Part shown: in pieces, positions 32,541 to 44,607 of the stretch
How the letters are laid out: every line of letters begins with the position of its first letter
Numbering within the stretch: position 1 is the first letter of the stretch
DNA from: Euryodendron excelsum
Taxonomy: Eukaryota; Streptophyta; Magnoliopsida; Ericales; Pentaphylacaceae
DNA: 64,000 nucleotides
Direction: 5' to 3'
Assembly: GCA_033060915.1 (NCBI GenBank)
Contig: CM065394.1
Location: 24,958,501-25,022,500, forward strand
Program-made: the position numbers and the translations under genes
Notes under the pieces: model-generated
What the model was told of the DNA's origin: nothing
Databases searched by the model: none
The model's input: only the letters and a program-made list of their open reading frames with translations

Positions 32541-33602
32541 GAAGGTTTGAAAAATAGAGAGAGTTATTTATTTTATTATAAATTATAAATTCTCTTCTTA
32601 TATAGATAAATTATAATTTTTCTTAATTCAATATATTATTATTATGTATAATAATGTTTATTATTTAATATGTTATTGCTTGATAAATTAATTCATTTTA
32701 TTTATTTTTTATTTTAAAATATTTTTTATTGTGAGGACAAAAGAGGTAATTACCCTTACAGATAGACTATGTGTCTCACATGACATTTTCCGTCACAATT
32801 TAAAAGGGCATCTCATGCACGTAATGGTGAGATTACAACTTGACTAAAAGTGAGGGGTTAAATATCACAAAGTTGAAGGAGGTGTAAATTGTAAAGGTAA
32901 AAAATATAATAAACTCTTTTTTTTTTAAACTCCAAGATACTTTTAGACAACATTTCGGTACTTTTGGATACTAAAAAAAAGCTCCAAAGAAACTAAAGTA
33001 GAACTAGTAAGACTCTCTGCTTAAAATATTTAGTTTGTAGACATTGTTTTTCCAAAAATCTCAACTAAGCATTCATTATTCTGTTACAGTATTTATTGAA
33101 ATATTCATATTAAAATTTTTAAAAGTTCCCATTTGCTTGGAATTTTTTTTATTTTATAAAATTTCCATTAATTTTTTCATTTAATTTTTGATATTTTCCG
33201 CTTTATGATTCCCTTATACTTTTTTTGCCACGGTTCGATTTCTGTTTATTGTTTTCTCTTTTTACTTTCTATTATAATAACAACGAGGATGGGGTCTTGG
33301 GCCTTTACTGTTATGATTTTTTTGTTTTTTTAATAACACCACCATCACAACCCATTATTATGATTGAATACCAAGTGCATAACACTATTCCACTTTTTAA
33401 AATAAAAGTGAAATGCAATGTTTTGCAATTTATAGATTTAGGCTCGAATATCCTTCAATATTCTCAATTTGTTGGAAGTGCATAAAATCGTAAAAGAAAA
33501 TTAAAATTGAAAAAAAAGTACCATGATCTTCACATACAAGTCTTTGAACCTATATGATTATATACGATCAAAGCAAATTTTTAGCTTGGTTTGTGTTCCT
33601 TG
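32541..33602. other. AT-rich intergenic region before the chromovirus
   Basis: No gene recognised; contains short AT-rich repeats and T runs. The chromovirus 5' LTR starts at its right edge. Confidence 0.45.
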
Positions 33603-34754
33603 TGTGAGACCCTGATTTCATAATTTCATAATTAATTTAATTATATACTAGAATTAGTTGAATTAGTTTGTTTAATTTAACTACATTTATTGTATGATTA
33701 ATTAATATGTAAAATTATATGAATGCATGAGTGTGTGACATGTGTCATTTCATTAGTTAGTGAGTTAGTTGGTGGATTCTTTGGTGGGAATGTTAGCTAG
33801 ATTGACTAATAGTTGGGAGAGAAAAGTTAGGTAAGGAGCTTATTGACTCCTCATCATGCAGATGGAGGAGAGATAGAGAGAGAGAGAAGAGAAAGAAGAG
33901 AGAAGAAAAGAGAGAAAGAAGAACAGGAAGAAGAGAAGAAAATAGAGAAAGAAGAAGATGAAGAAGAGATTGAAGGGAAAGGCTTGTGTCTTCACTCCTA
34001 AGGTGAGACATCTTATGTTTATGGTTGTGTGATGGTATATTCATGAGTTTTTGTATGTTTTTGTTTTATATACCATGTAAATAGAAGTAGGAGGTGAGTG
34101 CTTTCATAGTAAAAACTTGAAATCATCCATGACTGCTATAGCTAGAGTTATCTCTATGATAGAGTTGCTATTTGGATACGGTTTGACCTAACTATAAATA
34201 TTATTTTTAGTTGAATTATTTAACACTTTAACTTAGAGTTATGATGGTAATTTGGGTTTTTATTTCACTAAAAATATTGTAATTTCAAATTATGGTGAAT
34301 TTTTTAAGTTAGATTGTTTCAGTAGAATTCTGATTCCCAAATCTGCTACCCATAGTTTGACAGAACATTAGACCAAGTTAGAGTAGTCAAAAAATTATAA
34401 AATTTTTATTGTATCCATTAGATATGTGGATGATAATATGTGCCAAATTTCAGATCATTGTGATGTCGTTTACCTATGTTAAGAATCTCTCAAAAATAGA
34501 CCATCTGCTGTTGGATTCTCGTTTCTGCAGTACTTGCCTGTATTATAAAATACCAAATAAATACTTAGACTTGTTAAATAAATGTAAATTTTGGTAAGGA
34601 TACTTTATGAGATGTCTATTTTGTATTCTCCAAATTTTGAAATGTTTTAGTATAATCTCGCAAAGTTATGTCCATTTTATTAGGCTTACATCAGTTTTGA
34701 CAGATTAGAGGACTTAGAGGATTTTGATACTTTTTAGCTATTGCATTACATTGG
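33603..34754 (+). repeat. Chromovirus 5' LTR, first half
   Basis: Aligns by eye with 43778-44607 plus 49141-49293 plus about 56875-56973 of the 3' LTR. It is cut at 34754 by the long-LTR insertion. The second half (the counterpart of about 56974-58125), the primer binding site and the start of gag are missing, apparently deleted with the 3' end of the insertion. A purine-rich GA tract lies at 33866-33990. Confidence 0.8.
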
Positions 34755-37700
34755 TGTTGCACCCAGATTTTTTACACTTAAAAAATCAAAAGTGAGAAAA
34801 ATACAGTATTCTCTTGTTAGAACTCATTCTCCTAGAAAGACGAGTGCGACTAGGTTTGAATTGGAAATTGATTTGAATAAGGACTTTTGGAAAAGATTTG
34901 AAGTCACCACCTAACTTTATTAAGGTAAGTTAGGTCATCTAAAACTAAGTACAATTTGAAGATTAAACTTAGATTTTTTAAAAAGGTTTTGAAAACCTTC
35001 TTTAAGAAAGGGTTTTTGAAGAAAACAGATTGTTTGGCAACCTTTGAAAAGATTTAAGCTTTTTTTGAAAATAACTCTATTTTTGGTCTTTTGAAAACAG
35101 TGATTCTAGGTTCGGAAGTTGGTTATATATATGGATGATGCACTAGGCTATCACCCTATCCTGCCTTTGCGGTACCTACATGTCTATTCACCCTAGGTTC
35201 ACTCATTTAGAATTTTCGATTGTCCAATATCCAATTATATTCACTTTGAAAAGAATTTTGAAAAGAGATTTGAGTCATCACTTTAGGGATGATATGATGC
35301 ATGATATGTAAATGCATAAAAGAAATTTGAATTTAGAGAGAAGTTTTGAAAAAAGGGAATTGGAATTTTAAAAAAAGTTGTGGAATTAAAAATTTAAAAA
35401 AAATTATGGAATTGGATATTTGAAAAAGGTTGTGCATTTGAAAATTTGAAAAAAGATTATGGAATTGGATATTTGAAAAAGATTGTGATTGCACTCATGA
35501 GGGTTGCCTACATATCCCGTTGTTGGGAATTAGGTCAGTCGTAGTTTGGACTCAGGGTCTGATTGACACTTTCAGGGTCTTGTTTGACTTAAAAAGACAC
35601 TTTGGAGGTCTTTGAAAAGTTTGACTCGGAATAGTTTAATTTAGAACTTTAATTGAAAGATTTAAAATTGAACTTGGAGTTGAAATTGACTTTAATTAGG
35701 AAAGTTTAAATTGAGTTTTGAAATCATCTTGATTTGAATTGGAATTTGAAAACCATCTTGGTTTAAAAAATAGTTGAGGCCTCTTAACTTAGAGTTAGGG
35801 TTGAACTAGGGTTTAGACATTCTAGGATTTGGATAACCTAAGGTTGAAGCATGCAATTGAAATAGAAATGTTTGATTTTAGAAAGTTGAATTTTAGAAAA
35901 ATTTCGAATTAGAAAGGTTCCAATTTAAGAAAGTTTTAAATTAAGAAAGTTCTAATTTTGAAAGTTTTCATTTTAGGAAAGAGTTAATTTTAGAAAGATT
36001 TGAATTTTGAAAAGTTTTGAACTTCGAAAGATTTGAATTTAAGAAATGTTGAAATTAGGAAAGATTAGAATTAGAAAAGATTGGATTGTTTGAAATTTAG
36101 AAAGTCAGGATTTGAAAAGGTTTGAAAATAGAAAATATTTGACTCCTGTTTCCTAAAGTAGAAGATTAAATTTTATTTTAAAAAATAGATGATTTGATTT
36201 TATTTTTAAAATTGGAGGATTTGATTTAGTTTCCTATTTGGACAACACTTGATTTGATTTGAAATTGAAAAGATTTAGTTTTGGAAATATTGAATTTGAA
36301 AATCTATGATTTGGTAAAAAAAGGGTTTTAGAAGTCTATGATTTGATGTAGAAAATAATTTTGGAAACCTATGAGTTGAGGCAAAATAGAAAATCATGAT
36401 TTTATGGGAGAAAACTAGGGTTTTCTAAATATGGACCCTAGGGTTTGACTTAGACTTCAAGACAAAGAGTTTTTGAAAGTAGATCTTTGAAAAGAGTTTT
36501 TAGGAAGTAGATTTGCAAAACTATTTAGAAAGAGATTTGAATATGGAGCTTTTTAAGTCTCTTAAATATCTCATTTTTCTAAAACGATTCTAACTATGGA
36601 ATAGCTAGAATCATCTCAGAATTATGATTTTGATAAAAACAATTTAAGGCTCGAACCCAAACTTTGAATTTTGACGGTCACATTAAATATAACACTTTCC
36701 TAAAGCAACCCTAATTGTGAAATGACTAGAATCATCCTAGGAGTGTGATTTTGAAAACAAGTTTGAAAGAAGGAAGTTTTGAATGCAAGTTTTGAAAGAG
36801 AACTTTGATATAAGTTTGAAAACAACTTTGAATGTGATTTTGAATATAATATATGAACATGATGACCACAATGCACTAGGGTTGTGAACATACAAGGTTA
36901 GGCTTCACCACATAATTAAGGGGGTCAAATCCACACTGTCTTAGGTCGAATTTGAAGAAAGCTACTGGCACAGTGACCTTCAACAATTCTTCCTAGGCAT
37001 GAATCAGGCAGTTCCTTGTTTCAAGCCTGCAAGAAGAGGAGATAGAAAATGGAGATTAAAATAGAAAAAAACCCAAGTAAGTTAGGAGAGAGAAGAGAAA
37101 GGGGGATTACATAAAAGTAAATACAAAACCAACCTTGTTTTCTTCTTGCTTTGTTTACTTGGTTTGCTTTACTTGACTTGAACTTTGAGAACTTTGAAGA
37201 TACAACACTTGATCTTCAATGGATGCTTGGAGGCTTGTGTTTGAGTGTATAAAGTGTATGGAAGTTAGGGTTTGAGTGTATGGAGGCTAGGGTTTGAAGA
37301 GGCTTGACAGAATTAGGGTTTTGAGAGAATTCGAGCTCTGTTTCCAGTGAGGCAGAGGTTTTGGACTAAGTTTGCGGACTCTTTTTATGCAGGGAGAGGG
37401 TCTGTATTTATAGGCAATTGAAACAGAAACTGGCGCCTGTCATAGTGGCGCCAATGCAATTTTAACCTTTGCACCACTAGGAGTAGTGCTAGGCCATTTA
37501 TTGGCTTGGCACCACTATTAATGGCGCAGACCACTTAAGAAAGTTTTTAAGGCAGCAAGAAACATATAGTGGCGCCAGTCATTTAGGAAAGTTTTTAAGG
37601 TGGCAAGAAACATATCTTTTGACCCCTTGGGATGCACGGTAAAAGATTTGGACACCTATCCTAGTGACTACCATGCAATGTTTGGCTTGGCTCCACTACG

Positions 37701-39205
37701 CATGACTCCAGAAGGTCTGGGAATGATCTAGAAGGCCAAGGATAAATAGAAACCATTGATAGAGTGTCCAGAAGGTAAAGGACTTAAGAAACAATGCTAA
37801 TATTCGAAAAGGCGGACCGGCCCATTAGGGGCAAAACGGTCATTTGAATCAAGAAAATGCCAAAATGGACCTGGAGTGACCCGTGAGGAGGCTTGAAGGT
37901 TGGAAATACTATCGAGAGTGTTCGGAGGGGTTGCCGATTTGATACCCAGAGTCGGTGTAGTTAAAAAAGGAAACCGGCCCACTAGAGGCAAAACAGTTAT
38001 TTTGTACCAGGCTTTCCGAAATAGACTCAGAATGATCCGCAAAGGTATTAGAAGGTTGAGAATATTATTAGAAGCATCCTTAGAAGGTCATTGGTTTGAT
38101 ATCCAAAGCCGGTGTGGTTCCTGAAGGCGATCGGATGCCTAGAGACAAAATGGTCATTTTGACCGAATGCTCTCGGAATTGATCTGGAATCGACTGGAAG
38201 ACACTTGAACAAGCCAGATTTTCTTTGAGACAATCTTGGAAAGTTGGACTTATCACACTGAGGATTTAGTTACTTTTTTGAGAAGCGTGTCGGAAAGGCC
38301 CAAGGGGCAGTTTGGTCATTTTTCACCAGAGTAAGCTAGCAGGATGGTGTTGACCTAGGTTTTGAGTGTTTCTGTCACTCTGATGGTGTCTGGTGAGTTG
38401 GTTTCCAAAGATATCTTGTCTTTCGGTAAACGTGCCACGGCTAAGAGGCGTGTTCGGTCTCGTGACATAGGAGTTTTGTTGGTAATTCCCAATGTCGACC
38501 TATTTGCAAATGCTTTTGCCACTTTGACGGTTGCGATGTTTGTGAGTGTTTTTGTCACTTTAATGGTGTACGTTCATTCCTGAGATTATCTGATCTCGAG
38601 AAGTTACTGGATGGTCTTATCGTCTCGGGGCCTTTAGTACTTTTCCGATCGATGTGCCGGATAATGGACATTCTACATTGGTAGGCTAGCAGCTATCAAA
38701 AGTGAATTACTTTACCATATTGGAGACTTGAGTTCTGTCCTGGTCGACAGGTTTGAAGGGACTTGTCATTTTAAGGGATTTTGTGCTTTCTCGATAAACG
38801 CACTGTGCTAAATAGACTTACCATCTGAGGGATCAACTTTCTCGAAAGAAGTGGGTTAGCAGATGCCAAAAATGAATCGCTTTACCATATCGAAGACTTG
38901 AGTTCTATCCTGGTCAACAGGTTTGAAGGGACGTGTCGTTTTGAGGGATTTTATGCTTTCTCGATTAATGTACTATGCTGGATAGACTTACTATCTGAGG
39001 GATCAACTTTCTTGAAAGAAGTGCCAGATTGAGTTTGATTGATTTGGACAGAAATTTGAATTGAGGTTGAAATAGGGACTTACCGTCTTTGAGAAGATGT
39101 GCCAAATGAAATGGACCGAGTAGTACTCTAAGGATATTTGGTTATTTTGCTTCTAATGGGCCTAGTAGGCCTGCGAAGCAATTGATTGACTGAATAGGAG
39201 TCATC
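34755..39205 (+). mobile_element. Long-LTR family copy A (Ogre/Tat-like LTR), 3' truncated
   Basis: Starts TGTTGCACCCAGATTTTT and runs in parallel with copy B at 44608-49140: the same order of a C-poor repeat zone, a TATTTATAGG TATA-like site (37405), TGGCGCCA palindromes and GGTTTGATACCCAGAGC-type segments. It lacks the last roughly 100 bases of copy B, joining straight into chromovirus gag near 39205. No coding domain. The length suggests Ogre/Tat-type LTRs, known for multi-kilobase LTRs; family assignment is inference. Confidence 0.65.
38680..39031 (+). repeat. Roughly 175-bp tandem duplication within copy A
   Basis: Two units share GACTTGAGTTCTRTCCTGGT, CAGGTTTGAAGGGAC and GAGGGATCAACTTTCT. 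Copy B has the unit once (about 48685-48853), so the duplication arose in or before copy A only. Confidence 0.75.
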
Positions 39206-40240
39206 AGAAAGAATTAGAGGTGTAAAGCAAAGAGCTCAGGAACCACGTGTCCTCGATGCCACTGACAGACTTGCTAATCTTATGGCACAATTTATGGAAT
39301 CTCATATGACAAGACCGGCACTGAGGAGTATTGCTTTGTAAGAACAGTTCATAAAGCTGAATCCTCTAGAATTTGTGGGGGCGATTGATCCACTAGTGGC
39401 CGAGGAATGACTAAAAAAGGTAGAGGCTATTTTTAAGGTGATGGGAGTAATTGATGAATAGAGATTATCTTTGGCTATTTTTATGTTAAAAGGTGAGGTG
39501 CATAATTGGTAGGAAGCTATGTGGCGTATGATGACTGCTCAACTCGAGGGAGGATTAATCACATGGCAACAATTTGTGGAGATCTTTAATGAGTAATACT
39601 TTCCGCTTATCTACCGTTATTCAAAAGAGCAGGAGTTCATCATATTGAAACAAGAGAGAATGTCAATAGTAGAATATGAAAAGCACTTTACAGCTTTGTT
39701 CAGATTTGCACCTGACTTAGCACGCACTGAGGATGCAAAATGACGGTGGTTTGAACAGGGCCTAGAATTGCCTATTCAATCCCGAGTAGCTCCATTTTAA
39801 CTCATAAGATATGTGGAACTTGTAAACAAATCCAAAATTGTGGAGTGGGATGTGAAAGAATATTCAGGCAGAAGAAAGTAGTTCAAGAGGGAGGTTTGAT
39901 TCTGGAGCTGGAACATCTCAACAGAGGCCTTCAGAATCTGCTCCAATTGTGAAACAAAGACGAGTACAATTTAATCCTAGATCGGGCGGTGCATGTTCAG
40001 TAATGCGAGAAGCATGTGAAGTTCTAAGGGCCGAGGGGCATAAAGACCACCAGTTAGGTCTACCAGTTCGAGATTTTTAGGGAGTAGCACCGGGGGAATC
40101 ATTTGCTATCAATGTGGGGCCGAGGGGCATATTGTTAGAGATTGTCCAGTGACGTGGTCTGACAAATGTTATTAGTATGGACAACCAGGACACATAGCAA
40201 TGAACTGTACTAAAAAATCTTGCGGTAACATTATCAGTAT
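39206..40240 (+). pseudogene. Chromovirus gag remnant
   Basis: Capsid/nucleocapsid part, in one main frame with stops: EPRVLDATDRLANLMAQFME, FVGAIDPLVAEE, VHNW.EAMWRMMTAQLEGG, ITWQQFVEIFNE.YFP, MSIVEYEKHFTALFRFAPD and FEQGLELPIQSRVAPF match the Retrotrans_gag pattern. Further on are two CCHC-type knuckles (CYQCGAEGHIVRDC, and a second ending GHIAMNC with its first Cys region broken). The N-terminus is missing because of the junction with the inserted LTR. Stops occur where Gln, Trp or similar are expected. Not functional. Confidence 0.82.
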
Positions 40241-40259
40241 GTAATGTGGCTAGTGGAAG

Positions 40260-43200
40260 CAGATGAGCAACAAGGGTTGCACAACAAGGGCATGCTACGA
40301 TGCTTGAATCACGCATTCAAGCACGAGTCTATGCCATGATGCTGAGGGATGCACATGTTACTCCTAATGTTATGACATGTATGTTATTTGTAGCTGATAA
40401 AGAGGCATATTTGTTTGTAGATCTGGGTTTCACACATTCATTTGTTTCTATTGCATTTATTATGCATTTGGATAGACCATGTAGTTCATTGTCATAACCT
40501 TTGCTTGTGTCTATACTGGCGGGACATGTGATCATAGTAGACATGGTATATAAAGATTTTGTGGTGAAGATTGGGGGTAACAAGTTAGCAGTTGACTTGA
40601 TTTAGTTGGCTGTTCATGACTTTGATTTGATATTGGGAATGGATTAGTTATTTTCTTATCACGCGTCTATTGATTGCTTTAAGAAATAAGTTGTTTTTAT
40701 AATGCCGATTGAAGCAAAATTCAGATTCCAAGGGGAAATAGATGTAGTTTTAGCATGTTTGATATCAGCTTTAGAAGCTAAGAAGCTGTTACAGAAAGGA
40801 TGTGAAAGATATCTTGTACATTTAGTTGACACTACCAAATTAGAACTGAAGTTATCTAAGATCTCTGTGGTTCTAAACTTTCTAGATGTCTTTGCAGGTG
40901 AGCTTCCAGGAGTGGTACCAGACAGGGAAGTGGAGTTTTCTATTGAATTGTTATCATGAACAACACCGAATTCAATTTTTTCGTTTAGAATGGCACTATC
41001 CAAGTTGCGGGAGTTGAAACTTCAGTTGCAAGACTTGCTTGATAAGGAATTCATTCAGCCAAGTATATTGCCGTAGGGAGCACCAATTTTGTTTGTGAAG
41101 AAGAAGGATGGCACCATGAGATTGTTTATTGATTACCGGTAGTTGAATCAGGTTACTGTAAAGAACAAATATCTTTTGCCTCGGATTAATGATTTGTTTG
41201 ATCAATTGCAAGGAGATGTAGTGTTTTCAAAGATTGATTTGAGATCCAGATATCATCAATCAAAAGTAAAAGATAATGATGTACCAAAGACTGTATTCTG
41301 TACTCGGTATGGTCATTATGAATTCTTGGTGATGCCTTTTGGAATGACTAATACAGCTACTATCTTCATGGATTTGATAAATCGGGTATTCTGACCTTTT
41401 CTTGATTCTTTTATGATTGTCTTTATTGATGATATATTGATATATTCTTGTAATCAAGAAGAGCATGAGAATCATTTAAGACTTGTATTGCAAACCTTAT
41501 AGAATAAGCAATTATATGTTAAGTTCAACAAGTGTGAATTTTGACTTGATGAAGTAGTGTTTTTGGGGCATGTGATATCCGCTGAGGGAATTAATGTTGA
41601 TCCAAGGAAAACTAAAACTATTATGAACTGGGAATAATCGAAGAATGTTTTAAAAGTTAGAAGTTTTCTAGGATTAGCAGGTTACTATCGGAGATTGATA
41701 CAGAAATTTTCATCTATTGTTGTTCCTTTGACACGGTTGACTCGCAAGGATGTGGCATTTAAATGGAGAGTTGATTGTGAGCGTAGTTTCAAGGAGTTGA
41801 AGATTAAAATGACTTCAGCACCGATATTAACAATTCCTTCCAGGAAGGGAAACTTTGTGGTGTATAGCGATGCTTTGCATCAAGGATTGGGGTGTGTGCT
41901 AATGCAGCAAGGAAGGGTGATCACCTATGCGTCGAGACAGTTAAAGACACATGAAAGAAATTATCCTATTCATGATTTGGAGTTGGCAGCTGTGGTATTC
42001 ACATTGAAGATATGGAGGCATTATTTGTACGGGGAACCTTGTGAAATTTATACGGATCACCAAAGCTTAAAATATTTATTCACTTAACGAGACCTAATTG
42101 CACGACAGAGGAGATGGATGAAACTAATCAAAGACTATGAATATGTGATTTATTACCATCTAGGAAGAGCCAATTTAGCTGTTGAAGCTTTGAGTCGGAA
42201 GTCCTCAATTAGACTATCTTGCATGCGATCTCATCGGGCATAATTTTATACGAAAGTGACTTTTTTGTGAGTGGAGTTTGAATAGAAATGTATGGGTGTC
42301 ATGTTAGCTCATTTTCCAGTGAGACCATTATTGCTTGATCGAATTCGAGACCTTCAAATGCAAGATAAACAATTAACAAAGATAAGGTAAGAGGTGACAG
42401 GGAAGGTGAGCACTGATTTCTCTATTCTTGCTTATCGTACTTTGATGTTGAAAAATTGCTTTTATATACTTAATCATTTAGCTTTGAAGAATAAAATTTT
42501 AGAGGAGGCACATTACTCATTATATTCTATGTATTCGAGGAGCACCAAGATGTATAGAGATCTTCAGGAGATATAGTAGTGGCTAGGTATGAAGAAGGAT
42601 ATTGCTGAATTCATGACAAATGTTTAACTTACTAATAGGTGAAAGCTGAGCATCAAAGACCAGCGGGTTTGTTACAACCTCTCTCGATACCTTAATGAAA
42701 ATAGGAGCATATCACTATGAATTTTGTTGTGGGACTAAAGAAAACTCCTGGTGGATATAATTCTGTATGGGTTATTATGGACACATTGACTAAGTTGTAA
42801 AGATTACTTTTACGCTAGATAAATATGCTAAGTTGTACATGAATGAGATTATCAGACTGCAGGGAACGCGAGTATCTATAGTTTCGGGCTGGGATCAAAG
42901 GTTCACTTCGAGATTTTGGTTGAGTCTTCAGCAAGTTATGGGCACAACATTGAAGTTTAGTACGACCTTTCATCTTTAGATAGATGGATAATCTGAGAGG
43001 ATAATTCAAACTTTGAAAGATATGCTACAAGCTTGTATGCTTGATTTCAAAGGTAGTTAGGGTGATTACATTACTTTGATAGAATTTGTGTATCACAGTA
43101 GTTATCAATTTCGCATTGGTATGACACCATTTAAAGCATTGTATGATAGGAGATGTAGAACTCCGGTATGTTAGAGTGAAGTCAGTAAAAGATAGTTATT

Positions 43201-43735
43201 GGGTCCAGAGATGATGCAAGACACAACTGAGAAAATCAAACAGTTCAAGAGCATTTAAAGGTGGCACAGAGTAAGCAGAAAATTTATATGGATAACCGAT
43301 GGCGTGAACCTGAATTCAAAGTGGGAGATTAAGTGTTTCTTAAAGTTTCTCCATGGAAAGATGTCTTGAGATTTGGAAGGAAGGATAAATTGAATTCGAG
43401 ATACATTGGGCCGTATACTATTATGGAAAGAGTTGGTGTTGTTGCTTGCAGATTAGATCTACTTCCAGAGATGTCTAGGCTACATAATGTTTTCTGTGTA
43501 TCTATGTTGAGGAAGCATGTGCCAGATCTGTCTTATGTGTTGGTTCAGCAACCGGTTGAGTTAGCAGATGATTATGTTGAGGAGCTGGTGTAGATTCTAG
43601 ACCAAAGGGATCAAGTACTTCACAATAAGGTGATATCATGGGTGAAAATTCTTTAAAGGAGCCATACAATAGAAGAAGCTATATGAGAGAGTGAGGAGAT
43701 AATGCAAAAACAGTATCCATATTTATTTTCATGAG
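40260..43735 (+). pseudogene. Chromovirus pol remnant (PR-RT-RH-INT-chromodomain)
   Basis: Protease: FVDLGFTHSFVS, where DxGxTHSF holds the catalytic Asp, near 40410-40450. [54 protein letters not shown] and FIDDILIYS (the xxDD active site, near 41425). RNase [19 protein letters not shown] and [12 protein letters not shown]. Integrase is heavily decayed between about 42480 and 43330. Its C-terminal part, FGRKDKLNSRYIGPYTIMERVGVVACRLDLP-type, is readable. It ends with a chromodomain-like segment (QVLHNKVISWVKIL then HTIEEA then SEEIMQKQYPYLFS). Many stops fall at expected Gln or Trp codons. Chromodomain plus this order supports the Tekay/Del clade. Confidence 0.85.
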
Positions 43736-43763
43736 GCAAGAGAATTTTGGGACGAATTTTTTT

Positions 43764-43776
43764 AAGGAAGGGAGAG
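43764..43776 (+). promoter_or_regulatory. Polypurine tract of the chromovirus
   Basis: AAGGAAGGGAGAG directly before the 3' LTR start at 43778, the expected place for plus-strand priming. Confidence 0.8.
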
Positions 43777-43777
43777 T

Positions 43778-44607
43778 TATGAGACCCTAATCTCATAATT
43801 TCATAATTAGTTTAATTATATATTAGAATTAGTTGAATTAGTTTATCTAATTTAACTACATTTATTGCATAATTAATTGATATGTAAAATTATGTTGGTA
43901 CATGTGTGTGTGTAACATGTGTCATTTCGTCATTGGTGAGTTGGTTGGTGAGTTATCGGTGAGTTAGTTGGTGGACTCTTTGGTAGGGAGGTTAGCTAGA
44001 TTGACTAAGAGTTGTGAGAGGAAAGTTAGGTGAGGAATTTGTTGACTCCTCATAAGAGAGAAAAGGAAGAAGAGAGGAGAAATGAGAGAAAGAAGAAGAC
44101 AAAGAAGAGATTGAAGGGGAAGGCTTGTGTCTTCATTCCTAAGGTGAGACATCTCATATTCATGGTTGTGTGATGGTGTATTCATGGGTGAGGTGAGAGC
44201 TTTCATGGTAAAAACTTAGAACTATCCTTGGCTACTATAACCAGAGTTATCTCTGTGATAGGGCTACTGTTTGGAGACGTTTTGTCCTAACTACAAATCT
44301 TATTTGTGGTTGAATTATTGAATACTTTAACTTAGAGTTATGATGGTAATTTGGAATTTAGTTTCACTTAAAAATATTATAATTTCGAATTATGATGAAT
44401 TTTTTAAGTTGAACTGTCTCTGCAGAATTTTGATACCCAGATCTGCGAACCCTAGTTTGATAGAACATTATACCAAGTTAGAGTGGTCAAAATATTATAA
44501 AATTTTTATTGTATCTATTAGATATGTGGATGATAATATGCACTAAAGTTCAAATCATTGTGATGTCGTTTACATATGTTAGAAACCTTTCAAAGATAGA
44601 CCATCTG
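43778..44607 (+). repeat. Chromovirus 3' LTR, part 1
   Basis: Begins TATGAGACCCTAATC and parallels the 5' LTR from 33603. Its last five bases, ATCTG (44603-44607), are the left target duplication of long-LTR copy B. Part 2 is 49141-49293; part 3 is 56875-58125. Confidence 0.85.

Noticed and set aside
34755..44607. Copies A and B as the two LTRs of one element enclosing the gag-pol
   Set aside because: The gag-pol is followed by its own polypurine tract and a different 3' LTR (43778), and copy B has its own ATCTG duplication inside that LTR.
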